DNA of 64,000 nt from Cohnella xylanilytica (GTDB lineage: Bacteria; Bacillota; Bacilli; Paenibacillales; Paenibacillaceae), in the NCBI RefSeq assembly GCF_014212175.1, contig NZ_JACJVR010000063.1, positions 1 through 64,000 on the forward strand, read 5' to 3'. Below, one piece after another: positions 52,399-61,206 of the stretch (position 1 is its first letter; each line of letters begins with the position of its first letter). The notes under the pieces were generated by a model. It had not been told where the DNA came from. It ran no database searches and was given only the letters and a program-made list of their open reading frames with translations. Position numbers and translations under genes: made by a program.

Positions 52399-53652
52399 TT
52401 AACGGCGATCCTGAGGGCCGCCGACGAAGGCGGCTTCCGCCGTGTCGAGGCCGTAGGCCGTATGCAGGGCGCGGACGACGTCCTGCAGCGGCTCGGCGGC
52501 GATGACGCAGGAGCACTTGATCTCCGACGTGCTGACCATCTTGATGGAGACGCCTTGCTTGGAGATGACGTCGAACATCTTGGCGGCCACGCCGGGGTTC
52601 GACACCATGCCCGCTCCGACGATGGATACCTTGACGAGGCCTTCCTCGTAGGAGGTCTCGTCGTAGGAGACGGCGCTTCGGATATTCTCGATGACGTTCA
52701 TCGCCTTCGCGCGGTCGGACAGCGAGACGGTGAACGAGAAGTCGGCCTTGCCGTTCTGAACGCCGCTCTGGACGATGATGTCGACGTCGATTCCTTCCTC
52801 GGCCAGCGCCCCGAACACGTTGGCGAGCACGCCCGGAACGTCCTCCACCCCGAGAATGCTGATCCGTGCCACGTTCTTGTCGAATGCGATGCCGCTGACG
52901 ACGACTCCTTGTTCCATTGCCGCTTCCTCCCTCACGAGCGTTCCTTCATTATCGGTAAAGCTAGAACGGACGACGAGATGCACCTTGTTGTGCTTCGCGT
53001 ATTCGACGGCGCGCGGGTGCAGCACCGCCGCGCCCAGGTGCGCCAGCTCCAGCATCTCGTCGTACGAGATGACGTCGAGCTTGCGGGCGCACTTGACGAC
53101 GCGCGGGTCCGTCGAATAGACGCCGTCCACGTCGGTGTAGATCTCGCACACGTCCGCCTTGACGGCCGCGGCCAGGGCGACGGCCGTCGTGTCCGAGCCG
53201 CCGCGGCCGAGCGTCGTGATCTCCCCGTCTTCGGTCATACCCTGGAAGCCGGCGACGATGACGATGTTGCCTTGATCCAGCGCGGAGAACAGCCGGGTCG
53301 GCGTAATCTCCGAGATGCGGGCTTTGCCGTGAACCGCTTCGGTCACGATGCCCGCCTGCCAGCCGGTGAACGACTTCGCCGGGTGGCCGAGCTTATGAAT
53401 AGTCATGGCGAGCAGCGCCACGGAGATCTGTTCGCCCGTCGTAAGCAGCATATCCATCTCTCTCGCGGGCGGCTCCGCGTTCAATTCCAACGACTTGTCG
53501 ATCAGATCGTCCGTCGTGTCTCCCATCGCGGACACGACCACGATCACCTTGTGGCCCTGCAGCTTCTTGTCTACGATACGCTGCGCCACGCGTTGCATCC
53601 GTTCCGTCGTTCCAACGGAACTGCCGCCGAATTTCATTACGATTAACGACAA
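52399..53652 (-). CDS. lysC: Aspartate kinase, monofunctional with two ACT domains
   Basis: This 417-residue kinase makes aspartyl phosphate at the start of the lysine/diaminopimelate, methionine and threonine pathway. The N-terminal KFGGSSVGTTERM and the substrate region TTLGRGGSDTTAVALA define the catalytic domain, and DGVYSTDPR follows. Two ACT domains occupy about 265-417 (VEDVPGVLANVFGALAEEGI and AGMVSNPGVAAKMFDVISKQGVSI), so feedback control by an amino acid is expected. The pattern is nearest the LysC class of Bacillus. The start is TTG at 53652 following GGGGAG. No lysine riboswitch is present in the short upstream gap. Confidence 0.92.
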   Translation of the reverse strand: MSLIVMKFGGSSVGTTERMQRVAQRIVDKKLQGHKVIVVVSAMGDTTDDLIDKSLELNAEPPAREMDMLLTTGEQISVALLAMTIHKLGHPAKSFTGWQAGIVTEAVHGKARISEITPTRLFSALDQGNIVIVAGFQGMTEDGEITTLGRGGSDTTAVALAAAVKADVCEIYTDVDGVYSTDPRVVKCARKLDVISYDEMLELAHLGAAVLHPRAVEYAKHNKVHLVVRSSFTDNEGTLVREEAAMEQGVVVSGIAFDKNVARISILGVEDVPGVLANVFGALAEEGIDVDIIVQSGVQNGKADFSFTVSLSDRAKAMNVIENIRSAVSYDETSYEEGLVKVSIVGAGMVSNPGVAAKMFDVISKQGVSIKMVSTSEIKCSCVIAAEPLQDVVRALHTAYGLDTAEAAFVGGPQDRR

Positions 53653-53687
53653 CGCGGTTTCACTCCCCGATATTACTTCTGCATACA

Positions 53688-53698
53688 GCATTATATTA
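53688..53698 (-). promoter_or_regulatory. Extended -10 promoter for aspartate kinase
   Basis: On the minus strand TGCTATAATATAAT offers an extended TATAAT (two overlapping copies). No good -35 is seen. It lies about 40 bases before the TTG start. Confidence 0.5.
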
Positions 53699-53725
53699 TA
53701 GCACAAGTCAAAGGGCCCAGATATG

Positions 53726-53767
53726 AAAAAAATCCTTGCTCGCACGATTATTCGTGCGCGCAAGGAT
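53726..53767 (-). terminator. Rho-independent terminator after efp
   Basis: On the minus strand ATCCTTGC with GCACGA/TCGTGC inner pairs and GCAAGGAT is followed by six T residues. It is 15 bases past the efp stop. Confidence 0.9.
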
Positions 53768-53781
53768 CCGTCGCGAGTCGA

Positions 53782-54339
53782 TTAAGCGCGGGAGACGTAC
53801 TTGCCTTCGCGGGTATCGATCGTCAGCACGTCGCCTTCGTTGATGAACAGCGGAACCTGAACGTTCAGGCCGGTCTCGAGCTTCGCGTTCTTCGTGGCGC
53901 CCGTCGCGGTGTTGCCCTTGATGCCGGGCTCCGTCTCGACGACCTTCAGGTCGACGCTGTTCGGCAGGTTGATGCCGATGATCTCGCCTTGGTAGCTGGC
54001 GATGTTCACGTTCATGTTCTCGATCAGGAAGTTGATCTCCCACTCGAGCTGCTTCTTGTCCAGCGTGAACTGGTCGTACGTCTCGTTGTCCATGAACGTA
54101 TACTCGCTGCCGGAGTTGTACAGGTATTGGACCTGACGGTTCTCGACGTGGGCGCGGACGACGTTCTCGCCCGCGCGGAACGTCTTCTCGATGACGTTGC
54201 CGTTGCGCAAGTTCTTCATCTTCGTGCGCACGAACGCGGCTCCCTTGCCCGGCTTCACGTGCTGGAAGTCGACGACGGAGCATAGGTCTCCGTCCACTTC
54301 GATGGTAAGGCCTGTCTTCAGATCGTTAACGGAAATCAC
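53782..54339 (-). CDS. efp: Elongation factor P
   Basis: This 185-residue translation factor rescues ribosomes stalled at polyproline. Three beta domains are present; the tip loop is [12 protein letters not shown] with Lys32, the residue modified in Bacillus with 5-aminopentanol. The C-terminus ([17 protein letters not shown]) is conserved. The start is GTG at 54339, nine bases after AGGAGGGA; the longer open frame lacks a start signal. It is preceded by the M24 peptidase gene as in B. subtilis. Confidence 0.96.
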   Translation of the reverse strand: MISVNDLKTGLTIEVDGDLCSVVDFQHVKPGKGAAFVRTKMKNLRNGNVIEKTFRAGENVVRAHVENRQVQYLYNSGSEYTFMDNETYDQFTLDKKQLEWEINFLIENMNVNIASYQGEIIGINLPNSVDLKVVETEPGIKGNTATGATKNAKLETGLNVQVPLFINEGDVLTIDTREGKYVSRA

Positions 54340-54373
54340 TGCGAAAATTCCCTCCTGTGGAAACGTGGCTCTC

Positions 54374-55447
54374 CTAATCCAGAACGATGAGTTCCTTCGG
54401 AGAACGAGTAAGTATTTTAATCCCGTCATCCGTCAATACGACGTCGTCTTCGATGCGAACGCCCCCGAAGCCGGGGAGATAAATGCCGGGTTCGACCGTG
54501 ACCGTCATGCCGGGGGTTAAAATCGTCTCTTCGGTTCTGGACAGCCGCGGCGCCTCGTGGATCTCCATGCCGAGCCCGTGACCTGTCCCATGGCCGAAAT
54601 ATTCACCATAACCATACCTTGTAATGACGTCTCTCGTCAAGGCGTCCCCTTCGCGTCCCGACAGCCCGGGCCGCAGGTGCTTCAGCGCGTGCAGCTGAGC
54701 CTCGAGAACGATGCCGTAAATCTCGCGATGCTTGTCGGTGGGCGTTCCGACGAAGACGGTACGGGTAATATCGGAGCAGTACCCCTTGTAATAAGCCCCG
54801 TAATCGAGCTTGACGAACTCGTCATGACCGACGATCCTCTCGCTCGCCACCCCGTGGGGCAGCGCGGAACGCTCGCCGGACGCCACGATCGTGTCGAACG
54901 ACGTGCCGGTCGCGCCTTGCTTGCGCATGAAGAACTCCAGCTCGAGCGCGATGTCCGTCTCGCGGACGCCGGGCTTGATGAACGATAGAATGTGCTCGAA
55001 CGCGCGGTCCGCCACGTCGACCGCTTCCTGCATGATCGCAAGCTCCCGCTCGTCCTTGATCATGCGGATCTTCTCGACGGCCCCGCCGGACGTCTTCAGC
55101 TCGATCCCGCCCAGCTTCTCCTTCAGCGACAGGTATGTCGCATAGTTGACGTCCTTCTCCTCGAACAACAGCGTCGATACGCCCCACTTCCGCAGCAGAG
55201 CCGCGGCGTCCCCGAACATATCCGTTCCGTGCTCGACGACGTCGAATCCGGCCGCCTGCTGGGGAGCCTGCTCCCGGTATCGGAAGTCCGTCAGCAGCGC
55301 CGCTTCGCCCGCGGAGACGAGCACGATGCCCGACGAGCCGGTGAAGCCGGTCAAGTACCGGCGGTTGACGGCGTTCGTCACCAGCATCGCTTCTCCGCCC
55401 AGCTTCGCGAGCGCTTCCCTCAGCTTCGTAACCCTGCCGTTCGGCAT
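54374..55447 (-). CDS. yqhT: M24 family Xaa-Pro peptidase (YqhT)
   Basis: This 357-residue pita-bread metallopeptidase removes an N-terminal residue preceding proline. Metal ligands are visible in [19 protein letters not shown] (two aspartates), [16 protein letters not shown] (histidine) and [19 protein letters not shown] (two glutamates). An N-terminal creatinase-like domain spans about 1-130. Its end is 34 bases before the efp start and the two are likely co-transcribed. Confidence 0.93.
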   Translation of the reverse strand: MPNGRVTKLREALAKLGGEAMLVTNAVNRRYLTGFTGSSGIVLVSAGEAALLTDFRYREQAPQQAAGFDVVEHGTDMFGDAAALLRKWGVSTLLFEEKDVNYATYLSLKEKLGGIELKTSGGAVEKIRMIKDERELAIMQEAVDVADRAFEHILSFIKPGVRETDIALELEFFMRKQGATGTSFDTIVASGERSALPHGVASERIVGHDEFVKLDYGAYYKGYCSDITRTVFVGTPTDKHREIYGIVLEAQLHALKHLRPGLSGREGDALTRDVITRYGYGEYFGHGTGHGLGMEIHEAPRLSRTEETILTPGMTVTVEPGIYLPGFGGVRIEDDVVLTDDGIKILTRSPKELIVLD

Positions 55448-55466
55448 GTTCCTTCCCCTCCTTCGG

Positions 55467-55919
55467 TTATGGCCTCGCTCCGGCCGCCTCGAGGTGCCGG
55501 CACAAGGCGATCAGCCCGAGCTCGTAGCCGAGCGGCCCGAAGCCCGCGATCTGTCCGACGCATACCGCCGCCGTCACGGAGACGTGCCGGAACGCTTCGC
55601 GCTTGTGAATGTTGGACAGATGCACTTCCACGACCGGCAGGCCGACCGCGGCCAGACCGTCCCGGAGCGCGTAGCTCGTATGGGTGAACGCGCCCGGATT
55701 GATCAGGATTCCGTCGTCCCGTCCGTAGGCGGCGTGAATCTCGTCGAGCAGCGCGCCTTCGTGATTGGATTGATAAAACCGCAGCCGGACTCCCAGCTTC
55801 TCGGCGACCGCCGCCAGTTCGGCCTCGATCTCCTTCAGCGTCTTCGCCCCGTACACGCCGGGCTCGCGAACGCCGAGCATGTTCAGGTTCGGTCCGTTCA
55901 ATACCAGAATGCTGGCCAT
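55467..55919 (-). CDS. aroQ: Type II 3-dehydroquinate dehydratase
   Basis: This 150-residue dodecameric enzyme dehydrates 3-dehydroquinate in the shikimate pathway. [20 protein letters not shown] contains the catalytic tyrosine (Tyr23); [27 protein letters not shown] and [17 protein letters not shown] complete the site. The ATG at 55919 is preferred because GGAGGAG lies eight bases upstream. It is followed by yqhT 20 bases later. Confidence 0.95.
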   Translation of the reverse strand: MASILVLNGPNLNMLGVREPGVYGAKTLKEIEAELAAVAEKLGVRLRFYQSNHEGALLDEIHAAYGRDDGILINPGAFTHTSYALRDGLAAVGLPVVEVHLSNIHKREAFRHVSVTAAVCVGQIAGFGPLGYELGLIALCRHLEAAGARP

Positions 55920-56035
55920 GTCCCGTTCTCCTCCGCCATGGATCCTTCTCTTCCCGCTCCGCGGCCTTAAGGAGCCGCATCTTCCGGAAATGATCGCCAA
56001 ATCATTGTATCACAGGGCGCGGCGGATCGACCAGT

Positions 56036-56611
56036 TCACGGGGAGGGCTGCGGCTTGCCGGCGGCCGACAGCCTCTTGACGAGCGGCTCCCGGGCGGCTT
56101 CGTCGTGGTATTCGAACGCGATGCTGTAGCCGATGAACATCCCCCAGATCAAGTAGAGGCACAGCTCGGTCACGATGCTGTTCCAGCCGAGCAGCCGGGG
56201 AGCTTCGACGGCTCCCGTCGGCGGGCCGACGACGAAGAGCAGCAGCGCCCACCAGGCGGCTCCGAAGAAGAGGCCCGGCCAGGGCCCGCGAAGCCGGCCG
56301 AGCGCGAGCCAATAGATCAGGGCCGCGACGACGGACATGGCGATGAACAGCGCGAGGCCGATCCACTGCCACCCGGCGCTTCCCAGCGCGCTTCGGCGGA
56401 CGAACGGGTCGGCCAGGAACGCTTGCGGGATCTTCGTGAAGTTGATGCCGGTCGCGAACCAGCGGATAAATCCGAGGAAGACGCCGGCGAAAAACCCGAC
56501 GATCGCCGAGTAGGCGGCGGGATGGATCGACTCCCCCCGTCTTCTCTTCGCCCCTTCTTCGCCGCCGTCGCTTCCGCGGCGGCCTGCGGACTCCTCTTTT
56601 TCTCCCGGCAC
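56036..56611 (-). CDS. yqhR: YqhR family membrane protein
   Basis: This roughly 191-residue protein has a charged N-terminus and four membrane helices (AAYSAIVGFFAGVFLGFIRW, IGLALFIAMSVVAALIYWL, WWALLLFVVGPP, TELCLYLIWGMFIGYSIAF). Both sequence pattern and position between yqhQ and aroQ fit YqhR, whose role is unknown. The GTG at 56611 has GGAGGG six bases upstream; an ATG at 56638 has no ribosome site. Confidence 0.85.
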   Translation of the reverse strand: MPGEKEESAGRRGSDGGEEGAKRRRGESIHPAAYSAIVGFFAGVFLGFIRWFATGINFTKIPQAFLADPFVRRSALGSAGWQWIGLALFIAMSVVAALIYWLALGRLRGPWPGLFFGAAWWALLLFVVGPPTGAVEAPRLLGWNSIVTELCLYLIWGMFIGYSIAFEYHDEAAREPLVKRLSAAGKPQPSP

Positions 56612-56790
56612 GGCTATCCCTCCGTTCTTCGATCGCATGCGAGTTAGTATGAGCCTCGCCCGTTCCGATTAATCGCCGCTGGATGCGGGCTCAGGGGTTT
56701 CCGGTGGCGCCCGCCGCGTGAATCCTGTAAAATAAGGGTAGCTTGGGGCAAGAGCGTCCCAGAGTTTATGCGACTGAGAAGGTGATAAGC

Positions 56791-57735
56791 TTGGCACAAC
56801 AACCAAACGCGGCTTACGGAGGACAGGCCGTAATCGAAGGCGTCATGTTCGCGGGACGCCACGTGAACGTGACGGCCGTTCGCAGGAAGAACCAGGAGAT
56901 CGCTTTCTTCGAGGTACCGCGGCAGTCGAATCCGAATATTCTGAAGTGGTTGAAGAAGATACCGTTCGTTCGCGGCATCGTCGGCATCGTCGAATCCGCC
57001 GCGAAGGGCTCGCAGCATCTGAACTTCTCCGCCGAAGCTTACGCCGAAGACGAGACGTCCGACGGGGACGTGCCGCAAGACAAGCCGAAGGAGAAGTGGA
57101 GCCTGTCGATGATTCTCGGCGTCGCGCTCGTCGGCGTGCTGAGCTTCGTCGTCGGCAAGCTGGTGTTCGTCTCCGTGCCGGCCTTCCTGGAGAGCGAGAT
57201 CTTCGGGCGGGCGTTCGACAATAAGGTTTTGCACAACATTTTGGAAGGCGTTATCAAGATCGGGCTCTTGCTCTTCTATCTATGGATGATCTCCAAGACG
57301 CCGGTCGTCAAGCGGCTCTTCCAATACCACGGGGCGGAGCACAAGGTCATCAGCTGCTTCGAAGCGGGAGAGGAACTGACCGTCGAGAACGTGCAGAAGC
57401 ACAGCCGCCTCCATTATCGGTGCGGGAGCAGCTTTATTATTTTCACCGTCATCGTCGGCGCCATCCTCTATTCGTTCCCGATCTTCACGTGGGATACCGT
57501 CTGGGAGCGGATCTGGATCCGCATCGCGCTGCTGCCCGTCGTCATCGGCATCTCCTACGAGGTGCTCAAGTGGACGAACGCCATGCGCGACATTCCCGTC
57601 CTGCGGTTCCTCGGCTATCCGGGCCTGTGGCTGCAGCTGCTCACCACCAAGGAACCGACCGACGACCAAGTCGCCGTCTCCATCGCTTCCTTCAACCGGA
57701 TGAGAGAGCTCGACCGCGAGCTGAATCCGGCCTAA
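56791..57735 (+). CDS. yqhQ: DUF1385 membrane protein YqhQ
   Basis: This 314-residue protein has the family opening YGGQAVIEGVMFAGRHVNVTA, several membrane helices in the middle and the metal-site-like YHGAEHKVISCFE...HSRLHYRCGSSF motif with clustered His, Glu and Cys. Function is unproven. The start is TTG at 56791 after AAGGTGAT, the best spaced of the options. It is divergent from yqhR and followed 60 bases later by a small membrane protein gene. Confidence 0.9.
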   Translation: MAQQPNAAYGGQAVIEGVMFAGRHVNVTAVRRKNQEIAFFEVPRQSNPNILKWLKKIPFVRGIVGIVESAAKGSQHLNFSAEAYAEDETSDGDVPQDKPKEKWSLSMILGVALVGVLSFVVGKLVFVSVPAFLESEIFGRAFDNKVLHNILEGVIKIGLLLFYLWMISKTPVVKRLFQYHGAEHKVISCFEAGEELTVENVQKHSRLHYRCGSSFIIFTVIVGAILYSFPIFTWDTVWERIWIRIALLPVVIGISYEVLKWTNAMRDIPVLRFLGYPGLWLQLLTTKEPTDDQVAVSIASFNRMRELDRELNPA

Positions 57736-57795
57736 GGCTTCGCGGCATGCTAGAGCAAGGCGGGTGCGGAACAGATTCCATGAAGGAGTGATCGT

Positions 57796-58113
57796 ATGCG
57801 CAAGCGTATCGGCCCGGTATCCATCGTCTTGTTCGCGCTTCTGTTGATCGGCATCGTGTACCAGATTCGGAACGGCTCGCGCGAGCTGCTGATACCGGTC
57901 ATCTTGATCGCCGTCGTGTTCATCCTTTACAAGTTCCCGCCGAGCCGCTTCCGGACTTCGTCCTCCGACGCGGCCCGATACCGGCAGGCGGCCGCCAAGA
58001 GCCAGTCGAGACGCCAGGCCCGGCCCGCCGACAAGGCCCCTCGCAAGCCGGCTCCGTTCCGCGTCATCGAAGGCAGCAAGAAGCGGGACGACGAACCGCC
58101 GACGTACCATTGA
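57796..58113 (+). CDS. Small two-helix membrane protein, unknown
   Basis: This 105-residue protein has two hydrophobic helices (about 7-24 and 30-47) and a basic cytoplasmic tail rich in Arg, Lys, Ala and Pro. I do not recognise the family. AAGGAGTG five bases before ATG is a strong ribosome site. It lies 60 bases downstream of yqhQ in the same direction and before a terminator, so the two form an operon. The location corresponds to yqhP in B. subtilis, but I cannot show homology. Confidence 0.75.
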   Translation: MRKRIGPVSIVLFALLLIGIVYQIRNGSRELLIPVILIAVVFILYKFPPSRFRTSSSDAARYRQAAAKSQSRRQARPADKAPRKPAPFRVIEGSKKRDDEPPTYH

Positions 58114-58174
58114 CGATCCGATTCGAACGGGTTTGGAATCGTTCCGATCCCAAGCGCGGCGCCTGAACGCACGA

Positions 58175-58219
58175 ACGCTCCGCCCGGCCTTCGCGGCCTG
58201 GACGGAGCGTTTTTTTTTG
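58175..58219 (+). terminator. Rho-independent terminator after the yqhQ operon
   Basis: AACGCTCCG pairs with CGGAGCGTT, with an inner GGCC/GGCC stem, followed by a run of nine T residues including the stem end. Confidence 0.9.
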
Positions 58220-58243
58220 GCGTTCGTTCGGGAGGAACGCGGA

Positions 58244-59263
58244 TCATGCGAGCGGCACTTCTTCGATGGTCTGAAGCGATTCCAGCTCTCTCGTCAAGTT
58301 CTCGATCATCTCCACGAAGGCGGCCAGCTCTTGCGCCCCGACCGCCTGCTCCTGCGCGTAGACCGACGTCTGGAGCGACTTCTCCTGGACTTGGGCGAGT
58401 ACGCTCGAGATGGACTTCAGCTTCGACTCGATCGCCTGCAGCGCGTCCTTCGACTGCGCCGCGAGCTTGCGGATCTCGCCGGCGACCACCTGGAAGCCGA
58501 GCCCCTCTTCCCCGGCGCGGGCCGCTTCCAGCGAAGCGTTCAAGCCGAGCAGGTGGGACTGGTCGGAGAACTCCTTCATGAGCGATCCGAGCTGGCGGAT
58601 ATCCTGCACTTCCCCGCCGAGATCGAGCAAATGCCGGTGAGACTCTTCCTGCGTAACGGCGGTCTGGTGCGTCGAATGCGCCATTTTCCCGCTGTTGTCG
58701 CCGAGCTGCCGGATCATCCCCATCAGCTCCTGGACGGCGACGCCGATTCCCGCGAGCAGCTTCGACTGGTTGTCCGCCAGCTTCTGGATCTTCTGCTTCT
58801 CGTTCGACTCGTAAGCTTCGAGAACGAGCTGGGAATCCAAGTTGAACATCTTGGTCAAGGCATGGACGACTTCCTGCCAATCGTCCGTCTCTTCCTTCAG
58901 ATGGGAGGCGGACAGGTCCAAGTATTTCAGATACGTTCCCAGGTACCAATTCGTCGTCAATCCGATCCGGGAATGAACTTGTCCGACGAACAGGCGCTTC
59001 CGGATATACTCCTCGTCGAGAACCCCGTCGGTCATGGACAAGTAGTACCACCGCTGGGTCTCCTTCAGCCGCTCGACGGTGCTGTGCCTGGAGATGATGT
59101 CCGCCAGCTCCCGGGAGGCCGTAATATGCTCGTACAGCTCGGCGACGAGCTTGTCGACGATCCGGGCGAACGTCTCCTTCTTCGCCTGAAGAATCGCCAA
59201 ATCCCGTTCCGTAATGCCGATATAATCGATCTGTTGCTTCCGATGAGAGGACAAGGAGATCAC
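58244..59263 (-). CDS. Globin-coupled methyl-accepting sensor (HemAT-like, short)
   Basis: The product is about 339 residues: an N-terminal sensor globin (about 10-165) with the likely proximal haem ligand His97 in FVGQVHSRIGLTTNWYLGTY, then a short MCP signalling domain with the hairpin tip DQSHLLGLNASLEAARAGEEG. There are no membrane helices. B. subtilis HemAT has the same order but is about 430 residues, so the signalling coiled coil is shorter here. It probably senses oxygen for aerotaxis, or signals to a dedicated kinase. The GTG at 59263 follows GAGGTG by 11 bases; the longer frame has no ribosome site. Confidence 0.85.
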   Translation of the reverse strand: MISLSSHRKQQIDYIGITERDLAILQAKKETFARIVDKLVAELYEHITASRELADIISRHSTVERLKETQRWYYLSMTDGVLDEEYIRKRLFVGQVHSRIGLTTNWYLGTYLKYLDLSASHLKEETDDWQEVVHALTKMFNLDSQLVLEAYESNEKQKIQKLADNQSKLLAGIGVAVQELMGMIRQLGDNSGKMAHSTHQTAVTQEESHRHLLDLGGEVQDIRQLGSLMKEFSDQSHLLGLNASLEAARAGEEGLGFQVVAGEIRKLAAQSKDALQAIESKLKSISSVLAQVQEKSLQTSVYAQEQAVGAQELAAFVEMIENLTRELESLQTIEEVPLA

Positions 59264-59398
59264 GACGTATACCGCACCTCGTTCCAATGATGTGATTAAG
59301 CGAAGGATGACACGGATCCAAGGAAGCGCGTCCACGCAAACTAGTTCTCATTATATTCGGATTGGAAGCGGCGGTAAAGAAATATTTTCCTCCTCTCG

Positions 59399-60397
59399 TC
59401 ACCGGAACCGGATAAGAGGCCCGCTCGGCCCTTCTCCGAGCCACAGCCCCGTCTTCCGGTCGCAGTGCTTGAAATACCGTTCCCCGGCGGCCAGCCCCGA
59501 ACGGTACAAGCTCTCGCTCGTCTCGGAATCGATGGAGAATTGGGTCGTCCCGACGCCGAGCGTCGGAATCTTGATCGTCCGGATCCGGTTGTGCTGCTCG
59601 ATGTATCTCTCGTCGTGGGCGCTGAGCATCGTCTCGAACATCGCCTGGAACATCGTGACGGGGCCGCCGATCCGATGGGGCTTGAAGTCGTTGCGGCCGA
59701 CCATCTGGAAGCCGACGACGGGAACGGCCGATTCGGCGTCCGATCCGGCATCCGATTCGGCGTCCCGGTCGAACAGCCACAGCGGGAAGTTGCTGAGAAG
59801 GCCCCCGTCCACGACGTACGAGGCTTTGACGGCGGCGGCCCGGGCTCGTTTTTTGAAATGCCCTGCTCGGCTGGCCTGAACGATAACGACGGGGTCGAAA
59901 AAGTAAGGGATGCTCGTGCTCATGCGAACCGCCTTCGCGACCTCGAGCCGGCCGGGATCGATGCCGTATTCCGCGATGTCGTCGGGCAGGACGAGGATTT
60001 TGCCGTTCGTGATGTCCGAGGCGATGATTCGCAGCTTGCCGGGCGGCAGATCCGAGAAGGTGAAGACGTTCCTGGCCGCGAGCAGCCCGCGAATCCAATC
60101 CTCGAGCGCGTCGCCGGAATACAGCCCTTTCTTGACCAACAGACGCAGCGCGGGGCCGATCAGCCGGATGTTGAAAAAAGGAGAACGCTTCAGGAACGAC
60201 GCGAACGGCGTCGCCTGAATAATGCGCTTCATCTCTTCCGCGGTATAGCCGGTCGCCAGCAGGGCGGCCACGATGCTTCCGGAAGACGTCCCCGCCACTT
60301 TATGGAACGTTACCCCGTTTAGCTCCGCCGCGCGCACGGCCCCGACCAGCGAGATGCCCTTGACTCCTCCGCCCTCGAACACTCCGTTGATTAACAT
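59399..60397 (-). CDS. Patatin-like phospholipase family protein (YqhO-like)
   Basis: This 332-residue serine hydrolase has a Ser-Asp dyad: oxyanion loop FEGGGVKGISLVG (residues 7-19), catalytic Ser38 in the GTSSG elbow and aspartate in YVVDGGLLSNFP. Patatins hydrolyse phospholipid or other acyl esters. Its place beside mntR matches YqhO of B. subtilis. A small Ser/Asp/Ala/Glu insertion (DAESDAGSDAES) lies just after the DGG motif. No signal peptide is seen, so it is cytosolic or peripheral. Confidence 0.88.
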   Translation of the reverse strand: MLINGVFEGGGVKGISLVGAVRAAELNGVTFHKVAGTSSGSIVAALLATGYTAEEMKRIIQATPFASFLKRSPFFNIRLIGPALRLLVKKGLYSGDALEDWIRGLLAARNVFTFSDLPPGKLRIIASDITNGKILVLPDDIAEYGIDPGRLEVAKAVRMSTSIPYFFDPVVIVQASRAGHFKKRARAAAVKASYVVDGGLLSNFPLWLFDRDAESDAGSDAESAVPVVGFQMVGRNDFKPHRIGGPVTMFQAMFETMLSAHDERYIEQHNRIRTIKIPTLGVGTTQFSIDSETSESLYRSGLAAGERYFKHCDRKTGLWLGEGPSGPLIRFR

Positions 60398-60481
60398 CGC
60401 GTGCCCCCCGTTCCGCTGTAAGCCCTGTCGGGATCAGCCTATGCGGGCGCCCGCCTCGGTGACACCGCCGGACCCGGGCGT

Positions 60482-60585
60482 CGGCTGCGCGAACGGGAGA
60501 ACTCGGGGATCGGCGGCTGCGCGATCGGGAGATTTCGGAGATCGGTTGCGCGATCCGGAAGTTTAGTTGCACCGTCGGAAACGTC
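60482..60585. repeat. Degenerate ~30-base direct repeats
   Basis: Three to four decaying copies of a unit like GGCTGCGCGATCGGGAGATT start near 60483, 60514, 60544 and 60566. They fill most of the gap between patatin and mntR. No coding potential is apparent. Confidence 0.55.
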
Positions 60586-60613
60586 AAGAAACGCCCGCCG
60601 GTTGGGCGAGCGT
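60586..60613 (-). terminator. Terminator after mntR
   Basis: On the minus strand ACGCTCGCC, loop CAACC, GGCGGGCGT is followed by TTCTT. It lies 25 bases past the mntR stop. Confidence 0.7.
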
Positions 60614-60637
60614 TCGCGGTCGTGCCCTATTCGCTAG

Positions 60638-61060
60638 TTATTCGTTGTCGAGCTCGGCCCGAATCTTCTGCATCTCCGCGGATCGGCTCTCGTCCCGTCG
60701 GAAATACTCGACGAGCGTCTCGATGCAGGTGATCGAGTCCCAGCTCAGGTGATGCTCGATGCCTTCGACGTCGCGGTAGATGTTCTCCTCCTGCACCCCG
60801 ATCGTCTTGAGGAACGTCTCGAGCAGATGGTGCCGGTCGACGAGCCGCTTGCCCATCTTCTTGCCCTTGTTCGTCAGAACGAGGCCCCGGTATTTCTCAT
60901 AGATCAAATAGTTGTCCTTATCCAGCTTCTGAATCATCTTCGTAACGGAAGAGGGATGCACTTCGAGGCCTTCGGCGATATCCGATACGCGGGCGTAGCC
61001 CTTCTCGTCGATCAGCCGGTAGATGCGCTCCAAATAATCTTCCATACTCGGGGTCGGCAA
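60638..61060 (-). CDS. mntR: Manganese-dependent transcriptional regulator MntR
   Basis: This 140-residue DtxR-family repressor shuts off manganese uptake when Mn2+ binds. From the TTG start at 61060 every B. subtilis MntR metal ligand falls at the same number: Asp8, Glu11, His77, Glu99, Glu102 and His103. The helix-turn-helix is [26 protein letters not shown] six bases before the TTG supports this start over the longer frame. A metal ABC transporter lies 2 kb downstream on the other side of splB. Confidence 0.96.
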   Translation of the reverse strand: MPTPSMEDYLERIYRLIDEKGYARVSDIAEGLEVHPSSVTKMIQKLDKDNYLIYEKYRGLVLTNKGKKMGKRLVDRHHLLETFLKTIGVQEENIYRDVEGIEHHLSWDSITCIETLVEYFRRDESRSAEMQKIRAELDNE

Positions 61061-61098
61061 AGCGGATCCCCCTTTCCTGGCGGTCATTAGCTCTTAGT

Positions 61099-61127
61099 AT
61101 CATACACCGAGGCCCGTCCCGGAGCAA
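61099..61127 (-). promoter_or_regulatory. Candidate promoter of mntR
   Basis: On the minus strand TTGCTC (61122-61127) and TATGAT (61099-61104) are 17 bases apart, about 40 bases before the mntR start. Confidence 0.5.
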
Positions 61128-61206
61128 GTCTTAATCTGGCAATCCGAAGCCCGGTTGACATGCCTCCGCAAGGCGCAAACTACCGCCGACAAGGAGGCGA
61201 TGACGG

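Noticed and set aside
53653..53781. Lysine riboswitch before aspartate kinase
   Set aside because: The gap is only about 130 bases and is taken up by the efp terminator and a promoter; there is no room for the aptamer.
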